Assembly: GCF_000381265.1 (NCBI RefSeq)
Contig: NZ_KB906261.1
Coordinates: forward strand, 62,001 to 126,000
Direction of reading: 5' to 3'
Length of the DNA: 64,000 nt
Source of the DNA: Curvibacter lanceolatus ATCC 14669
GTDB taxonomy: Bacteria; Pseudomonadota; Gammaproteobacteria; Burkholderiales; Burkholderiaceae_C
Made by a program: the position numbers and the translations under genes. This document shows positions 45,230-53,704 of the stretch, piece by piece (within the stretch, counting starts at the first letter, position 1; every line of letters starts with the position of its first letter). The notes beneath the pieces were generated by a model. The model was not told the DNA's origin. It worked only from the letters and a program-made list of their open reading frames with translations, and ran no database searches.

Positions 45230-47056
45230 TCAGAAGGCGTCTTCAGGCAACTCGGCGCAGGTCTGGTCGCGGGTCTCGACCACCCGCAGCCAGGCCCCGA
45301 TCTTGGGCAGCTCGTAGTGGAAGAAGAAGCGGGCGGCGGCCAGTCGGCCCTGGGCCGTCGCGTCGCTGCTGCCGCTGGCCCGCACGGCCAGGGCCACATC
45401 GAGCCAGATCCAGGCCAGCACCGTGTGGCCGAAGGCCTGCAGGTAGGGCACGGCATTGGCCAGGGCATCGGTGGGCACGCCCGTGGCCCAGGCCGCCTTG
45501 GTGGCCGCGCCCACATGCTGCAAGGCGGCAGCCAGTGCGTTGGCATGGCCGGCCAGCTCGGGCTGCTGCAGGGCCCGTTCGATGGTGCTGTTGATGCGGG
45601 CGGCCAGCAGTTGCAGGCCACGGCCGTTTTCCATCAATACCTTGCGCCCCAGCAGGTCCATGGCCTGGATGCCGTGGGTGCCCTCGTGGATCATGTTCAG
45701 GCGGTTGTCGCGCCAGTACTGCTCCACCGGGAAGTCGCGAGTGTAGCCATAGCCCCCATGCACCTGGATGGCCAGCGAATTGGCCTCCAGGCACCACTCG
45801 CTGGGCCAGCTCTTGGCGATCGGGGTCAGCACCTCCAGCAGCAGCCGGGCATCGTCGGCCGCCTCCGGGGCGCCGGTGTGTTGTTCATCGACCAGGCGGG
45901 CGCAGTACAGCTCCAGGGCCAGGGCCCCTTCGCAGTACGACTTCTGGGCCAGCAGCATGCGCTTGACGTCGGCGTGCTCGATGATGCGGATCTGCGGCTG
46001 GGCCGCGTCCTTGCCGCCCACGCCCATGGGCCGGCCCTGGGGCCGGTTGCGGGCGTAATCGAGCGAGGCCAGGTAGCCCGCCATGCCCAGCATGGTGGCT
46101 GCCATGCCTACGCCGATGCGGGCCTCGTTCATCATGTGGAACATGCATTTCAGGCCTTCGCCCGGGCGCCCCACCAGGTAGCCCACCGCACCGCCCTGCC
46201 CGCCCGGCTGGAACTTGCCCTCGCCAAAGTTGAGCAAGGTGTTGGTGGTGCCCCGCCAGCCCAGCTTGTGGTTCAGCCCGGCCAGGGCCACGTCATTGCG
46301 TTCGCCGGTCAGGCGGCCCTCGGTATCGACCAGCTTCTTGGGCACGATGAACAGCGAGATGCCTTTCACGCCTGGGATGGTCTTGCCATCGGGGCCCGGG
46401 ATCTTGGCCAGCACCAGGTGGATGATGTTCTCGGTCAGCTCGTGTTCGCCGGCCGAGATCCACATCTTGTTGCCCTTGAGGCGGTAGCGCGGGCCCAGCG
46501 GATCGGCCTCGAAGCCCGCGCCATCGGGCACGGCCCGGGTGGCCACGTCGCTGAGGCTGGAGCCGGCCTGCGGCTCGGACAGGCACATGGTGCCCGACCA
46601 GCGGCCGGCGAATTCGTTCTTGGCGAACACTTGTTTCTGCAACTCGGTGCCATGGGCCATCAGCAGGTTGGCGTTGCCGGTGGTCAACATGCCCGAGCCG
46701 ATGCTGACCGAGGCGCAGCCGAAAAAGGCGTTGGCAGCAGACTCCACCGTGTAGGGCAGTTGCATGCCTCCCCAGTCGTAATCTTGCGCGGCACTCAGCA
46801 TGCCCGATTCGGCATAGGCCTTCTGCGCATCGTGGGTGGCCTGGGGCAAGGTCACCTTGTCGCCGTCGAAATGCGGCTCCTGGGTGTCCACCAGGCGGTT
46901 GAAGGGGGCGTATTTCTCACGCGCGATGCGCTCGCTGGTGTCCAGCACCGCGTCAAAGGTGTCGCGGCTGTGGTCCGCAAAGCGCTCGCGCTGGTTCAGG
47001 TTGTCGGCTTGCAGCCACTGGAACAGAAGGAAATCGATGCTGGAACGGAGGCTCAT
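45230..47056 (-). CDS. Acyl-CoA dehydrogenase, large (DmdC/FadE-like) subfamily
   Basis: 608 residues, longer than the 380-400 of classic short-chain enzymes and typical of the large soluble subfamily that includes DmdC. The FAD/substrate loop MCLSEPQAGSSLSDVATRA is present, then GHRL-equivalent helices, and DNRLNMIHEGTHGIQAMDLLGRK carries the catalytic Glu. It makes trans-2-enoyl-CoA and passes electrons to ETF. Thiolase lies upstream and FadB two genes further, giving a full beta-oxidation set. Chain-length preference is unknown. Confidence 0.93.
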   Translation of the reverse strand: MSLRSSIDFLLFQWLQADNLNQRERFADHSRDTFDAVLDTSERIAREKYAPFNRLVDTQEPHFDGDKVTLPQATHDAQKAYAESGMLSAAQDYDWGGMQLPYTVESAANAFFGCASVSIGSGMLTTGNANLLMAHGTELQKQVFAKNEFAGRWSGTMCLSEPQAGSSLSDVATRAVPDGAGFEADPLGPRYRLKGNKMWISAGEHELTENIIHLVLAKIPGPDGKTIPGVKGISLFIVPKKLVDTEGRLTGERNDVALAGLNHKLGWRGTTNTLLNFGEGKFQPGGQGGAVGYLVGRPGEGLKCMFHMMNEARIGVGMAATMLGMAGYLASLDYARNRPQGRPMGVGGKDAAQPQIRIIEHADVKRMLLAQKSYCEGALALELYCARLVDEQHTGAPEAADDARLLLEVLTPIAKSWPSEWCLEANSLAIQVHGGYGYTRDFPVEQYWRDNRLNMIHEGTHGIQAMDLLGRKVLMENGRGLQLLAARINSTIERALQQPELAGHANALAAALQHVGAATKAAWATGVPTDALANAVPYLQAFGHTVLAWIWLDVALAVRASGSSDATAQGRLAAARFFFHYELPKIGAWLRVVETRDQTCAELPEDAF

Positions 47057-47119
47057 GGCGTGGACTCTGGGCGTGGGTGAGAGAGACCGGCAGCCAGACA
47101 GGTGCCGGGGGCTGGCCGC

Positions 47120-47177
47120 AGGGGCTGCGAGCCCCGTGTCGGCACCAGGGCCGGGGCCGGCTCGGGTCGCGGCCCCG
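47120..47177 (-). other. Two GC-rich hairpins between thiolase and acyl-CoA dehydrogenase genes
   Basis: GGGGCT-GCG-AGCCCC (47120-47134) and CCGGGGCCG-N10-CGGCCCCGG (47150-47177) are perfect inverted repeats in the 135-base spacer after the thiolase stop. No T-run follows, so they are not intrinsic terminators; they may stabilise the upstream message or lower read-through. Confidence 0.5.
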
Positions 47178-47191
47178 GGGCTGTGACAGGG

Positions 47192-48367
47192 TCAGAGCAC
47201 TTCGAAGATGCCGGCAGCGCCCATGCCGCCGCCAATGCACATGGTCACGGCCACGCGCTTGGCGCCGCGGCGCTTGCCTTCGATCAGGGCGTGGCCGGTC
47301 AGACGCTGGCCGCTCACACCATAAGGGTGGCCCAGGGCGATGGCGCCGCCGTTGACGTTGAGGCGGTCGGCCGGAATGCCCAGCTTGTCGCGGCAGTAGA
47401 TCACCTGCACGGCAAAGGCTTCGTTCAGCTCCCACAGGTCGATGTCGCTGACCTTCAGGCCCAGGCGGTCCAGCACCTTGGGCACGGCGAAGACCGGGCC
47501 GATGCCCATCTCGTCAGGCTCGCAACCGGCCACGGCAAAGCCCAGGAAACGGCCCAGCGGCTGAAGGTTGTGGCGGGCGGCGTATTCTTCGCTGACCACC
47601 ACGCAGGCGCCCGCGCCGTCGGAGAACTGGCTGGCATTGCCGGCCGAGATGACGCCGCCGGGCATGGCGGGCTTGATGCCGCTGATGCCTTCCTTGGTGG
47701 TGCCTTCGCGGGTGCCTTCGTCGCGGCTCACGGTCACTTCCTTGGTGCGCAGGCCCATCACGGGGTCGGCCACGCCGGCGGTCACGGTGATGGGGGCGAT
47801 TTCGGCATCGAACAGGCCGGCGGCCTGGGCAGCGCAGGCTTTTTGCTGGCTGGCGGCGCCGTATTCGTCCATCACATCACGGCCGATGTTGTAGCGCTTG
47901 GCCACCTGTTCGGCGGTCTGCAGCATGGACCAGTAGATTTCGGGCTTGATCTTCAGCAGGGCCGGGTCGGACAGCATGTGCTGGTTCATTTCCTGCTGCA
48001 CGCAGGAGATGCTTTCAACGCCACCGGCCACGTACACCTCGCCTTCGCCCGCGATGATGCGCTGCGATGCCAGGGCGATGGTCTGCAGACCCGAGGAGCA
48101 GAAACGGTTCACGGTCAGGCCCGACACATTCACGGGGCAGCCGGCCATCAGGGCGATCTGGCGGGCAATGTTGGCGCCGGTGGCCCCTTCGGGGTTGGCG
48201 CAGCCCATGATCACGTCCTCGACGTGGGCGGCATCGATGCCGGCCCGCGCAATGGCGTGCTTGACGGCATGACCACCCAGGGTGGCGCCATGGGTCATGT
48301 TGAACGAACCCTTCCAGCTCTTGGCAAGCGGGGTGCGGGCGGTGGAAACAATAACGGCCTTGGTCAT
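47192..48367 (-). CDS. Acetyl-CoA C-acyltransferase (thiolase, FadA-type)
   Basis: 391 residues, standard thiolase length. The acyl-accepting Cys lies in [14 protein letters not shown] (near residue 89), the His in [14 protein letters not shown], and the second Cys in [13 protein letters not shown]. It cleaves 3-ketoacyl-CoA to acetyl-CoA in the last step of beta-oxidation. It is transcribed with FadB, though an M20 peptidase gene lies between. A biosynthetic direction is possible but context favours breakdown. Confidence 0.94.
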   Translation of the reverse strand: MTKAVIVSTARTPLAKSWKGSFNMTHGATLGGHAVKHAIARAGIDAAHVEDVIMGCANPEGATGANIARQIALMAGCPVNVSGLTVNRFCSSGLQTIALASQRIIAGEGEVYVAGGVESISCVQQEMNQHMLSDPALLKIKPEIYWSMLQTAEQVAKRYNIGRDVMDEYGAASQQKACAAQAAGLFDAEIAPITVTAGVADPVMGLRTKEVTVSRDEGTREGTTKEGISGIKPAMPGGVISAGNASQFSDGAGACVVVSEEYAARHNLQPLGRFLGFAVAGCEPDEMGIGPVFAVPKVLDRLGLKVSDIDLWELNEAFAVQVIYCRDKLGIPADRLNVNGGAIALGHPYGVSGQRLTGHALIEGKRRGAKRVAVTMCIGGGMGAAGIFEVL

Positions 48368-48407
48368 GGCGGAGTGCCTTTCTGTCGGTTATGGGGTTCG
48401 GCTGTGC

Positions 48408-49877
48408 TCACGAAGCCTGGGAGGCATTGCGCAGCAGTTGTTGATAGAACTGGATCGCTTCCACGTAATTGCTCACCGAGATGCGCTCGTTGGTGCCATG
48501 GAAGCGTGGCAAGTCTTCGGGGTGCGCACGCACCGGCGAGAACTTGTAGATGTTGCGGCTGAGGTCGCCGAAGAAGCGCGAGTCGGTGCCGCCCACCATC
48601 AGGCCCGGGGCCACGACCGCACCGGCGAACAGCTCACGCACCGTGCGGTTGATGAGCTGGTAGCCCCGTGCCGAGGTGGGCGAGACGGCCGAGGGTTCGG
48701 CGCTGTCGCGCAGGCGCTGCAGTTGCACGGCCTCGTTGGCCACCACGGTCTTCACGTGCTGTTCCACCGAGTCCAGGCTGTCGCCGGGCAGCAGGCGGAA
48801 GTTCACCGTGGCTTCGGCATGGCCGGGCAGCACGTTGAGCTTGTTGCCGGCGTTGACGATGGTCAGGGCCGTGGTGGTGCGCAGCATGGCGTTCGAGCTG
48901 GGTGACTTTTCGAGTTGCTGTCGCACCAGCGGCCCGAACAGCCACAGGTTGGACAGCAGCACGCGGTTCACGCCGGTCATCTCGGGGGCCAGGGTGTCGA
49001 ACAGGTCCTGGGCCACGCCGGTCACGCCTGCGGGCAGCTGGTTCGCCTCGAGTTGCGTCAAGGCCTTGCTCAGCATGCCGATGGCGGTCTGGGGTGGCGG
49101 CATCGATGAATGCCCGGGGGCCGTGTCGACGCTGAGCTGCCAGGTGCCGATGCCCTTTTCTGCCACACCGATGAGCGCCGCCGGCCCTGGCAGGCCGGGC
49201 AGCACGCCTTCGGTGACCAGCAGGCCTTCATCGAGGATGAAGTCGAACTGGATGCCGCGCTGTTTGAGCACCTGGGCCATCTCGCGCGCCCCGGCCCCCC
49301 CAACCTCTTCGTCACCGCCCGACAGCAGGTACACCGTCTGACGAGGCTGGAAACCGCTGGCCAGCAACGACTCGATGGCCTCCAGCTGGGCCAGCAGGTT
49401 GCCCTTGTCGTCCCAGGCGCCCCGGCCCCAGACGAAACCGTCCTGGATGCGGCCCTCGAAAGGGGGCACGGTCCATTTGGCTTCGGTGCCCGGAGCGATG
49501 GGCACCACGTCCTGGTGGGCCATCAGGGCCAGCGGCAAGGCTTTGGGGTCGCTGCCGGCCCAGATGAACATCAGGCTGTGGGCGCCGAAGCGCTCAAGCT
49601 TGAGCTGTTGGTGCACCCGCGGAAACTGCTCGGCCAAATAGGCGTGCAGCCGGTCGAACTCGGCGGCGTTGAGCTGGGCGTCAGCTTCCGACGACACGGT
49701 CTGGATGCGCACGGCCCCGGCCAGGCGCCGCGCCGCGGCATCGGCATCGACCCGTGGGGGCTCGATGCGTTCCACCGCCAATTGGCGCGAGGGCTTGAGC
49801 AGGGTGTTGCCCACCACCGCCGCACCCAGGCCGGCGCACAGCACCAGCACGGCCAGGGAGATTCGCTTGAGGCTCAT
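48408..49877 (-). CDS. M20-family metallopeptidase, carboxypeptidase S-like, membrane-anchored or exported
   Basis: 489 residues. An N-terminal hydrophobic segment (ISLAVLVLCAGLGAAVVGNTLL) is a signal anchor. Zinc ligands are in LMAHQDVVP, GRGAWDDKGNLLAQ, GGDEEVGGAG and FHGTNERI; a lid domain lies at about 230-350. The family removes C-terminal residues or hydrolyses N-acyl amino acids. Its place between thiolase and fadB is unusual; an N-acyl-amino-acid hydrolase that frees a fatty acid for the pathway would make sense, but that is inference. Confidence 0.9.
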   Translation of the reverse strand: MSLKRISLAVLVLCAGLGAAVVGNTLLKPSRQLAVERIEPPRVDADAAARRLAGAVRIQTVSSEADAQLNAAEFDRLHAYLAEQFPRVHQQLKLERFGAHSLMFIWAGSDPKALPLALMAHQDVVPIAPGTEAKWTVPPFEGRIQDGFVWGRGAWDDKGNLLAQLEAIESLLASGFQPRQTVYLLSGGDEEVGGAGAREMAQVLKQRGIQFDFILDEGLLVTEGVLPGLPGPAALIGVAEKGIGTWQLSVDTAPGHSSMPPPQTAIGMLSKALTQLEANQLPAGVTGVAQDLFDTLAPEMTGVNRVLLSNLWLFGPLVRQQLEKSPSSNAMLRTTTALTIVNAGNKLNVLPGHAEATVNFRLLPGDSLDSVEQHVKTVVANEAVQLQRLRDSAEPSAVSPTSARGYQLINRTVRELFAGAVVAPGLMVGGTDSRFFGDLSRNIYKFSPVRAHPEDLPRFHGTNERISVSNYVEAIQFYQQLLRNASQAS

Positions 49878-49903
49878 GTCGTTTCAGGGGCTGACGGCTT
49901 GGC

Positions 49904-52015
49904 TCAGCTGAAGGTCTTGCCTTCGGCCACCAGACGGGCCAGCAGCGGGGCCGGCTGCCAGAACTTGGCGTCGTCGAGCGGGTTCTTGGCAAAGCGCTTC
50001 ATGGCTTCGGCCACGTTGAACAGGCCCAGCTGATCGGCATAGTGCATCGGGCCGCCGCGCCAGATCGGGAAGCCATAGCCGGTCAGGTACACCATGTCAA
50101 TGTCGCTGGCCTTGCTGGCAATGCCCTCATCCAGAATGTGGGCGGCTTCGTTGACCAGCGAGAACACCAGGCGCTGCACGATTTCCTCGTCGGAGATCTT
50201 GCGCGGGGTGATGCCCAGGTCCTTGCGGTGCTTCTCGATCATGTCGACCACCAGCTGGCTGGGGATGGCGTCGCGCTTGCCCGGCACATAGTCGTACCAG
50301 CCGGCACCGGTCTTCTGGCCATAGCGGCCCAGTTCGCACAGCAGGTCGGCGGTCTTGCTGTACTTGAGGTCGGGCTTCTCGGTGTAGCGGCGCTTGCGGA
50401 TGGCCCAGCCGATGTCGTTGCCGGCCAGGTCGCCCATGCGGAACGGGCCCATGGCAAAGCCAAACTTCTCGACCGCCTTGTCGACCTGGGCCGGGGTGGC
50501 GCCTTCTTCGAGCAGGAAACCGGCCTGGCGGCTGTACTGCTCGATCATGCGGTTGCCGATGAAGCCATCGCACACACCCGAGACCACGGCAGTCTTCTTG
50601 ATCTTCTTGGCCACGGCCATCACGGTGGCCAGCACATCCTTGGCGGTGGCCTTGCCACGCACCACTTCGAGCAGCTTCATCACGTTGGCAGGGCTGAAGA
50701 AGTGCATGCCCACCACGTCTTGCGGACGCTGGGTGAAGGATGCGATCTTGTCGACATCGAGCGTCGAGGTGTTGGAGGCCAGGATGGCGCCGGGCTTGGC
50801 CACGGCGTCGAGTTGCTTGAACACGGCTTCCTTGACGCCCATTTCCTCGAACACCGCTTCGATGATCAGGTCGGCATCCTTCAGGTCGTCGTAGCTCAGG
50901 GTGGTGCTCAGCAGGCTCATGCGCTGCTCGTACTTGTCTTGCTTGAGCTTGCCCTTCTTGACCTGGGCTTCGTAGTTCTTCTTGATGGTGGCAATGCCGC
51001 GGTCCAGGGCTTCCTGCTTCATTTCCAGCATCTTCACGGGGATGCCGGCGTTCAGGAAGTTCATGGTGATGCCGCCACCCATGGTGCCGGCGCCGATCAC
51101 GCCCACCAGGCGGATGTCGCGCTTGGGGGTGTCGTCTGCCACGTCAGGGATCTTGGAGGCAGCGCGCTCGGCCACGAACAGGTGGCGCAGGGCGCGGCAC
51201 TCGGGGGTCCACATCAGGTTGATGAAGAGGTCGCGCTCGAACACCATGCCGTCGTCGAACTTCTTCTGGGTGGCGGCCTGCACGGCGTCCACGCACTTGC
51301 CCGGGGCGGGGAAGTTCTTGGCCATGCCCTTGACCATGTTGCGGGCAAACTGGAAGTAGGCGTCGCCCAGTGGGTGCTTGCAAGGCAGGTTGCGCACCAG
51401 CGGGAAGGCCGAGCCGTCGGCGTGCTTGGCGGCCACTTCGCGGGCCAGGGCCAGGGCTTCTTCGGGCAGCGACTCGGCCGAGGCGGCCAGCTTGTCGAAC
51501 AGCTTCTGGCCCGGCAGGCTGGCCAGCAGTTCGCTCTTGACGGGCTCGCCGCTCACGATCAGGTTGAGGGCGGTTTCGACGCCCAGCACGCGCGGCAGGC
51601 GCTGTGTGCCGCCGGCCCCCGGGATCAGGCCCAGCTTGACCTCAGGCAGGGCCACCTGGGTGCCGGGTGCCGCGATGCGGTAGTGCGCGCCCAGGGCCAG
51701 CTCCAGGCCGCCCCCCATGGCCACGCTGTGAACAGCGGCGACCACCGGCTTGGCCGATTTCTCGACGGCACCGATCACGCTCAGCAGGTTCGGCTCTTGC
51801 AGCGCCTTGGGGCTGCCGAATTCCTTGATGTCGGCGCCGCCCGAGAAGGCCTTGCCAGCGCCGGTCAGCACGATGGCCTTGACGGCGGCATCGGCATTGG
51901 CTTGTTCGAGACCAGCCACGATGCCCTGGCGGGTCGCGAGGCCCAGGCCGTTGACCGGGGGGTTGTTCAGGGTGATCACGGCGATATCGCCATGGACTTT
52001 GTATTCTGCCGTCAT
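49904..52015 (-). CDS. fadB: Multifunctional enoyl-CoA hydratase / 3-hydroxyacyl-CoA dehydrogenase (FadB/FadJ type)
   Basis: 703 residues. Residues 1-190 form the hydratase domain (GAGKAFSGGADIKEFG, AMGGGLELALGAHYRI, LGLIPGAGGTQRLPR), about 300-480 the NAD domain (VGVIGAGTMGGGITMNF, EAVFEEMGVKE, VGMHFFSPANVMKLLE with the catalytic His), then the C-terminal dimer domains. It carries out hydration and NAD-dependent oxidation of beta-oxidation intermediates. The shorter N-terminal region resembles the peroxisomal bifunctional enzyme arrangement. The acyl-CoA dehydrogenase and thiolase genes are downstream. Confidence 0.95.
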   Translation of the reverse strand: MTAEYKVHGDIAVITLNNPPVNGLGLATRQGIVAGLEQANADAAVKAIVLTGAGKAFSGGADIKEFGSPKALQEPNLLSVIGAVEKSAKPVVAAVHSVAMGGGLELALGAHYRIAAPGTQVALPEVKLGLIPGAGGTQRLPRVLGVETALNLIVSGEPVKSELLASLPGQKLFDKLAASAESLPEEALALAREVAAKHADGSAFPLVRNLPCKHPLGDAYFQFARNMVKGMAKNFPAPGKCVDAVQAATQKKFDDGMVFERDLFINLMWTPECRALRHLFVAERAASKIPDVADDTPKRDIRLVGVIGAGTMGGGITMNFLNAGIPVKMLEMKQEALDRGIATIKKNYEAQVKKGKLKQDKYEQRMSLLSTTLSYDDLKDADLIIEAVFEEMGVKEAVFKQLDAVAKPGAILASNTSTLDVDKIASFTQRPQDVVGMHFFSPANVMKLLEVVRGKATAKDVLATVMAVAKKIKKTAVVSGVCDGFIGNRMIEQYSRQAGFLLEEGATPAQVDKAVEKFGFAMGPFRMGDLAGNDIGWAIRKRRYTEKPDLKYSKTADLLCELGRYGQKTGAGWYDYVPGKRDAIPSQLVVDMIEKHRKDLGITPRKISDEEIVQRLVFSLVNEAAHILDEGIASKASDIDMVYLTGYGFPIWRGGPMHYADQLGLFNVAEAMKRFAKNPLDDAKFWQPAPLLARLVAEGKTFS

Positions 52016-52060
52016 GCGGGTGTTCCTCGATGAATAAAAAAGAACGATCGTGCGATTTTG

Positions 52061-52088
52061 ATTTTAGGGAAAGCTTGTTGCACCGCAA
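52061..52088 (-). promoter_or_regulatory. Promoter of fadB
   Basis: On the minus strand TTGCGG (52088-52083), a 16-base spacer and TAAAAT (52066-52061) form a good sigma-70 promoter about 45 bases before the start codon. AGAACGATCG (52041-52050), a short palindromic core, lies around the predicted transcription start and could bind a repressor. Confidence 0.5.
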
Positions 52089-52097
52089 CGACCGGGA

Positions 52098-52113
52098 TGT
52101 CCCAGCCGGGACA
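52098..52113. promoter_or_regulatory. Inverted repeat TGTCCC-N4-GGGACA upstream of fadB
   Basis: A perfect 6-base inverted repeat centred about 52 bases upstream of the predicted fadB transcription start, just above the -35 box. The position fits an activator or repressor site. Confidence 0.4.
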
Positions 52114-52139
52114 AAATGAGCGGTTTTGGCCGGTCCCCA

Positions 52140-52152
52140 AGGGAAAACCCCT
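52140..52152. promoter_or_regulatory. AGGG-N5-CCCT element upstream of fadB
   Basis: The 16 bases from 52140 match 13 of 16 with those at 57378, upstream of livK, in the same orientation. The half-sites AGGG and CCCT also form the palindrome at 15344. A shared regulator site for the fatty-acid and transporter genes is proposed. Confidence 0.4.
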
Positions 52153-52164
52153 AACTGATTCGGT

Positions 52165-52189
52165 GCAGGGTGGCCGCCCACCACCCTGC
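52165..52189 (-). other. GC-rich hairpin after livF
   Basis: GCAGGGTGG and CCACCCTGC form a perfect 9-bp stem with a 7-base loop about 30 bases past the livF stop. There is no T-run, so it is not a clear intrinsic terminator; it probably marks or protects the 3' end of the liv message. Confidence 0.5.
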
Positions 52190-52220
52190 CCTTTGCACAA
52201 GTCCTGGCCCAAGCCTGGGT

Positions 52221-52922
52221 TCAGACCTCCAGCCACTCCTTGCGCACGTCGGCATCGGCACGCAACTGATCGGGCGTGCCTTCGAACACGATGCTGCCGT
52301 GGCCCATCACCAGCGCCCGGTCGGAGATCGACATGGCAATCGTCAGCTTCTGCTCGATCAGCAGCACCGAGATGCCGCGCGCCTTGAGGTTCTGCAGGTA
52401 CTGGCCCACCAATTCGACGATCTTCGGGGCCAGGCCCTCGGTGGGCTCGTCGATGATGATCAGATCGGGGTCGCCCATCAGGGTGCGGCACAGCGTGAGC
52501 ATCTGCTGCTCGCCGCCCGACATCACGCCGGCCTCGGTGTGCTGACGCTCCTTCAGGCGTGGAAACATCTCGTACATGTCGTCAAACGACCAGCGCGAGC
52601 CCTTGCCATTGCCCTTGCGGCCCAGCAGCAGGTTCTGGTGCACCGTGAGCTTGGGGAAGATCTCGCGGTTCTCGGGCACGTAGCCGATGCCCAGGTGGGC
52701 GATCTCGTAGGCCTTGCGACCATTGAGCGCCTGCCCTTTCCAGTTGATCGTGCCCTCCCAGTTGACCAGGCCCATGACGGCCTTGGCCGTGGTCGAGCGG
52801 CCCGAGCCGTTGCGCCCCAGCAGGGCCACGATCTCGCCCGGCTGCACATCGAAATGCACGCCATGCAGCACATGGCTTTTGCCGTAGAAGGCGTGCAGGT
52901 TCTCTACCTTCAGCATGCTCAA
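52221..52922 (-). CDS. livF: Branched-chain amino-acid-type ABC transporter ATPase, LivF-like, with Walker A Lys replaced by Arg
   Basis: 233 residues, normal for LivF. The P-loop reads GRNGSGRSTTAK, with Arg42 where the catalytic Lys is expected; the codon is CGC at 52797-52799. The rest is canonical: MSGGEQQML (signature), LIIIDEPTEGLAPK (Walker B). It overlaps livG by four bases (ATGA). In such heterodimers the LivF P-loop faces the LivG signature, so that site may be weak. The transported compound is probably an organic or aromatic acid rather than leucine, given the acyl-CoA context. Confidence 0.93.
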   Translation of the reverse strand: MSMLKVENLHAFYGKSHVLHGVHFDVQPGEIVALLGRNGSGRSTTAKAVMGLVNWEGTINWKGQALNGRKAYEIAHLGIGYVPENREIFPKLTVHQNLLLGRKGNGKGSRWSFDDMYEMFPRLKERQHTEAGVMSGGEQQMLTLCRTLMGDPDLIIIDEPTEGLAPKIVELVGQYLQNLKARGISVLLIEQKLTIAMSISDRALVMGHGSIVFEGTPDQLRADADVRKEWLEV

Positions 52923-53701
52923 TGTCCTCCGGCCTGGTTCTCGGCCACCACAGAGCCCAGATAGGCTTCTTGCACGCGCTGATTGGCGCGCACGGCTTCA
53001 GGGGTGTCAAAGGCGATCACCTCGCCATACACCACCACGGCGATCTTGTCGGCCAGGCCGAACACCACCCCCATGTCGTGCTCCACGGTCAGCAGGGTCT
53101 TGCCCACCGTCACCTCACGGATCAGGCTGATGAAGCGCTTGGTCTCGCTGCGGCTCATGCCGGCCGTGGGCTCGTCGAGCAGGATCACGTTGGCGCCGCC
53201 GCCGATGGTGATGCCGATCTCCAGGGCGCGCTGCTCGGCGTAGGTGAGGTTCATGGCCAGCACGTCACGCTTCTTGTCGAGGTGAATCTGGCGCATCAGT
53301 TCCTCGGCGCGCTCGTTGGCGTCGTGCAGGCCCGACAGAAAGCGCAGGAAGGTGTACTTGTAGCCCAGGCTCCAGAGCACCCCGCAGCGCAGGTTCTCGA
53401 ACACGCTCAGCTTGGGGAAGATGTTCGTGATCTGGAAGCTGCGCGACAGGCCGCGGCGGTTGATCTCATAAGGCGGCAGCCCGTTGATGCGCTGCCCGTT
53501 GAGCACCACATCACCACTGGTGGGGGCAAAGCGGCCGCTGATGAGGTTGAACAGGGTGGACTTGCCGGCCCCGTTCGGCCCGATGATGGCCACCCGCTCG
53601 CCGTGGGCCACCTTGAGGTTGGCACCACGGATGATTTCGGAGCGACCGAAGCTCTTGCGCAGGTCGTTGAGCTCCAAGGCGTATTCAGAAGTGGCGGTCA
53701 T
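52919..53701 (-). CDS. livG: Branched-chain amino-acid-type ABC transporter ATPase, LivG-like
   Basis: 260 residues. The P-loop GPNGAGKSTLFNLISGR is intact. The signature segment reads NLTYAEQRALEIG, a degenerate form of LSGGQ that is usual for LivG, and Walker B is VILLDEPTAGMSRSE. The C-terminal ends EAYLGSVVAENQ. It pairs with LivF under the LivH/LivM channel. The stop overlaps livF and livM ends three bases upstream of its start. Confidence 0.94.
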   Translation of the reverse strand: MTATSEYALELNDLRKSFGRSEIIRGANLKVAHGERVAIIGPNGAGKSTLFNLISGRFAPTSGDVVLNGQRINGLPPYEINRRGLSRSFQITNIFPKLSVFENLRCGVLWSLGYKYTFLRFLSGLHDANERAEELMRQIHLDKKRDVLAMNLTYAEQRALEIGITIGGGANVILLDEPTAGMSRSETKRFISLIREVTVGKTLLTVEHDMGVVFGLADKIAVVVYGEVIAFDTPEAVRANQRVQEAYLGSVVAENQAGGH

Positions 53702-53704
53702 GGC

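Noticed and set aside
50042-52033. 663-codon plus-strand frame opposite fadB
   Set aside because: His/Gly/Ala-rich shadow of a real gene with no ribosome site or recognisable domain. The same applies to long frames opposite the acyl-CoA dehydrogenase, liv genes and selO.
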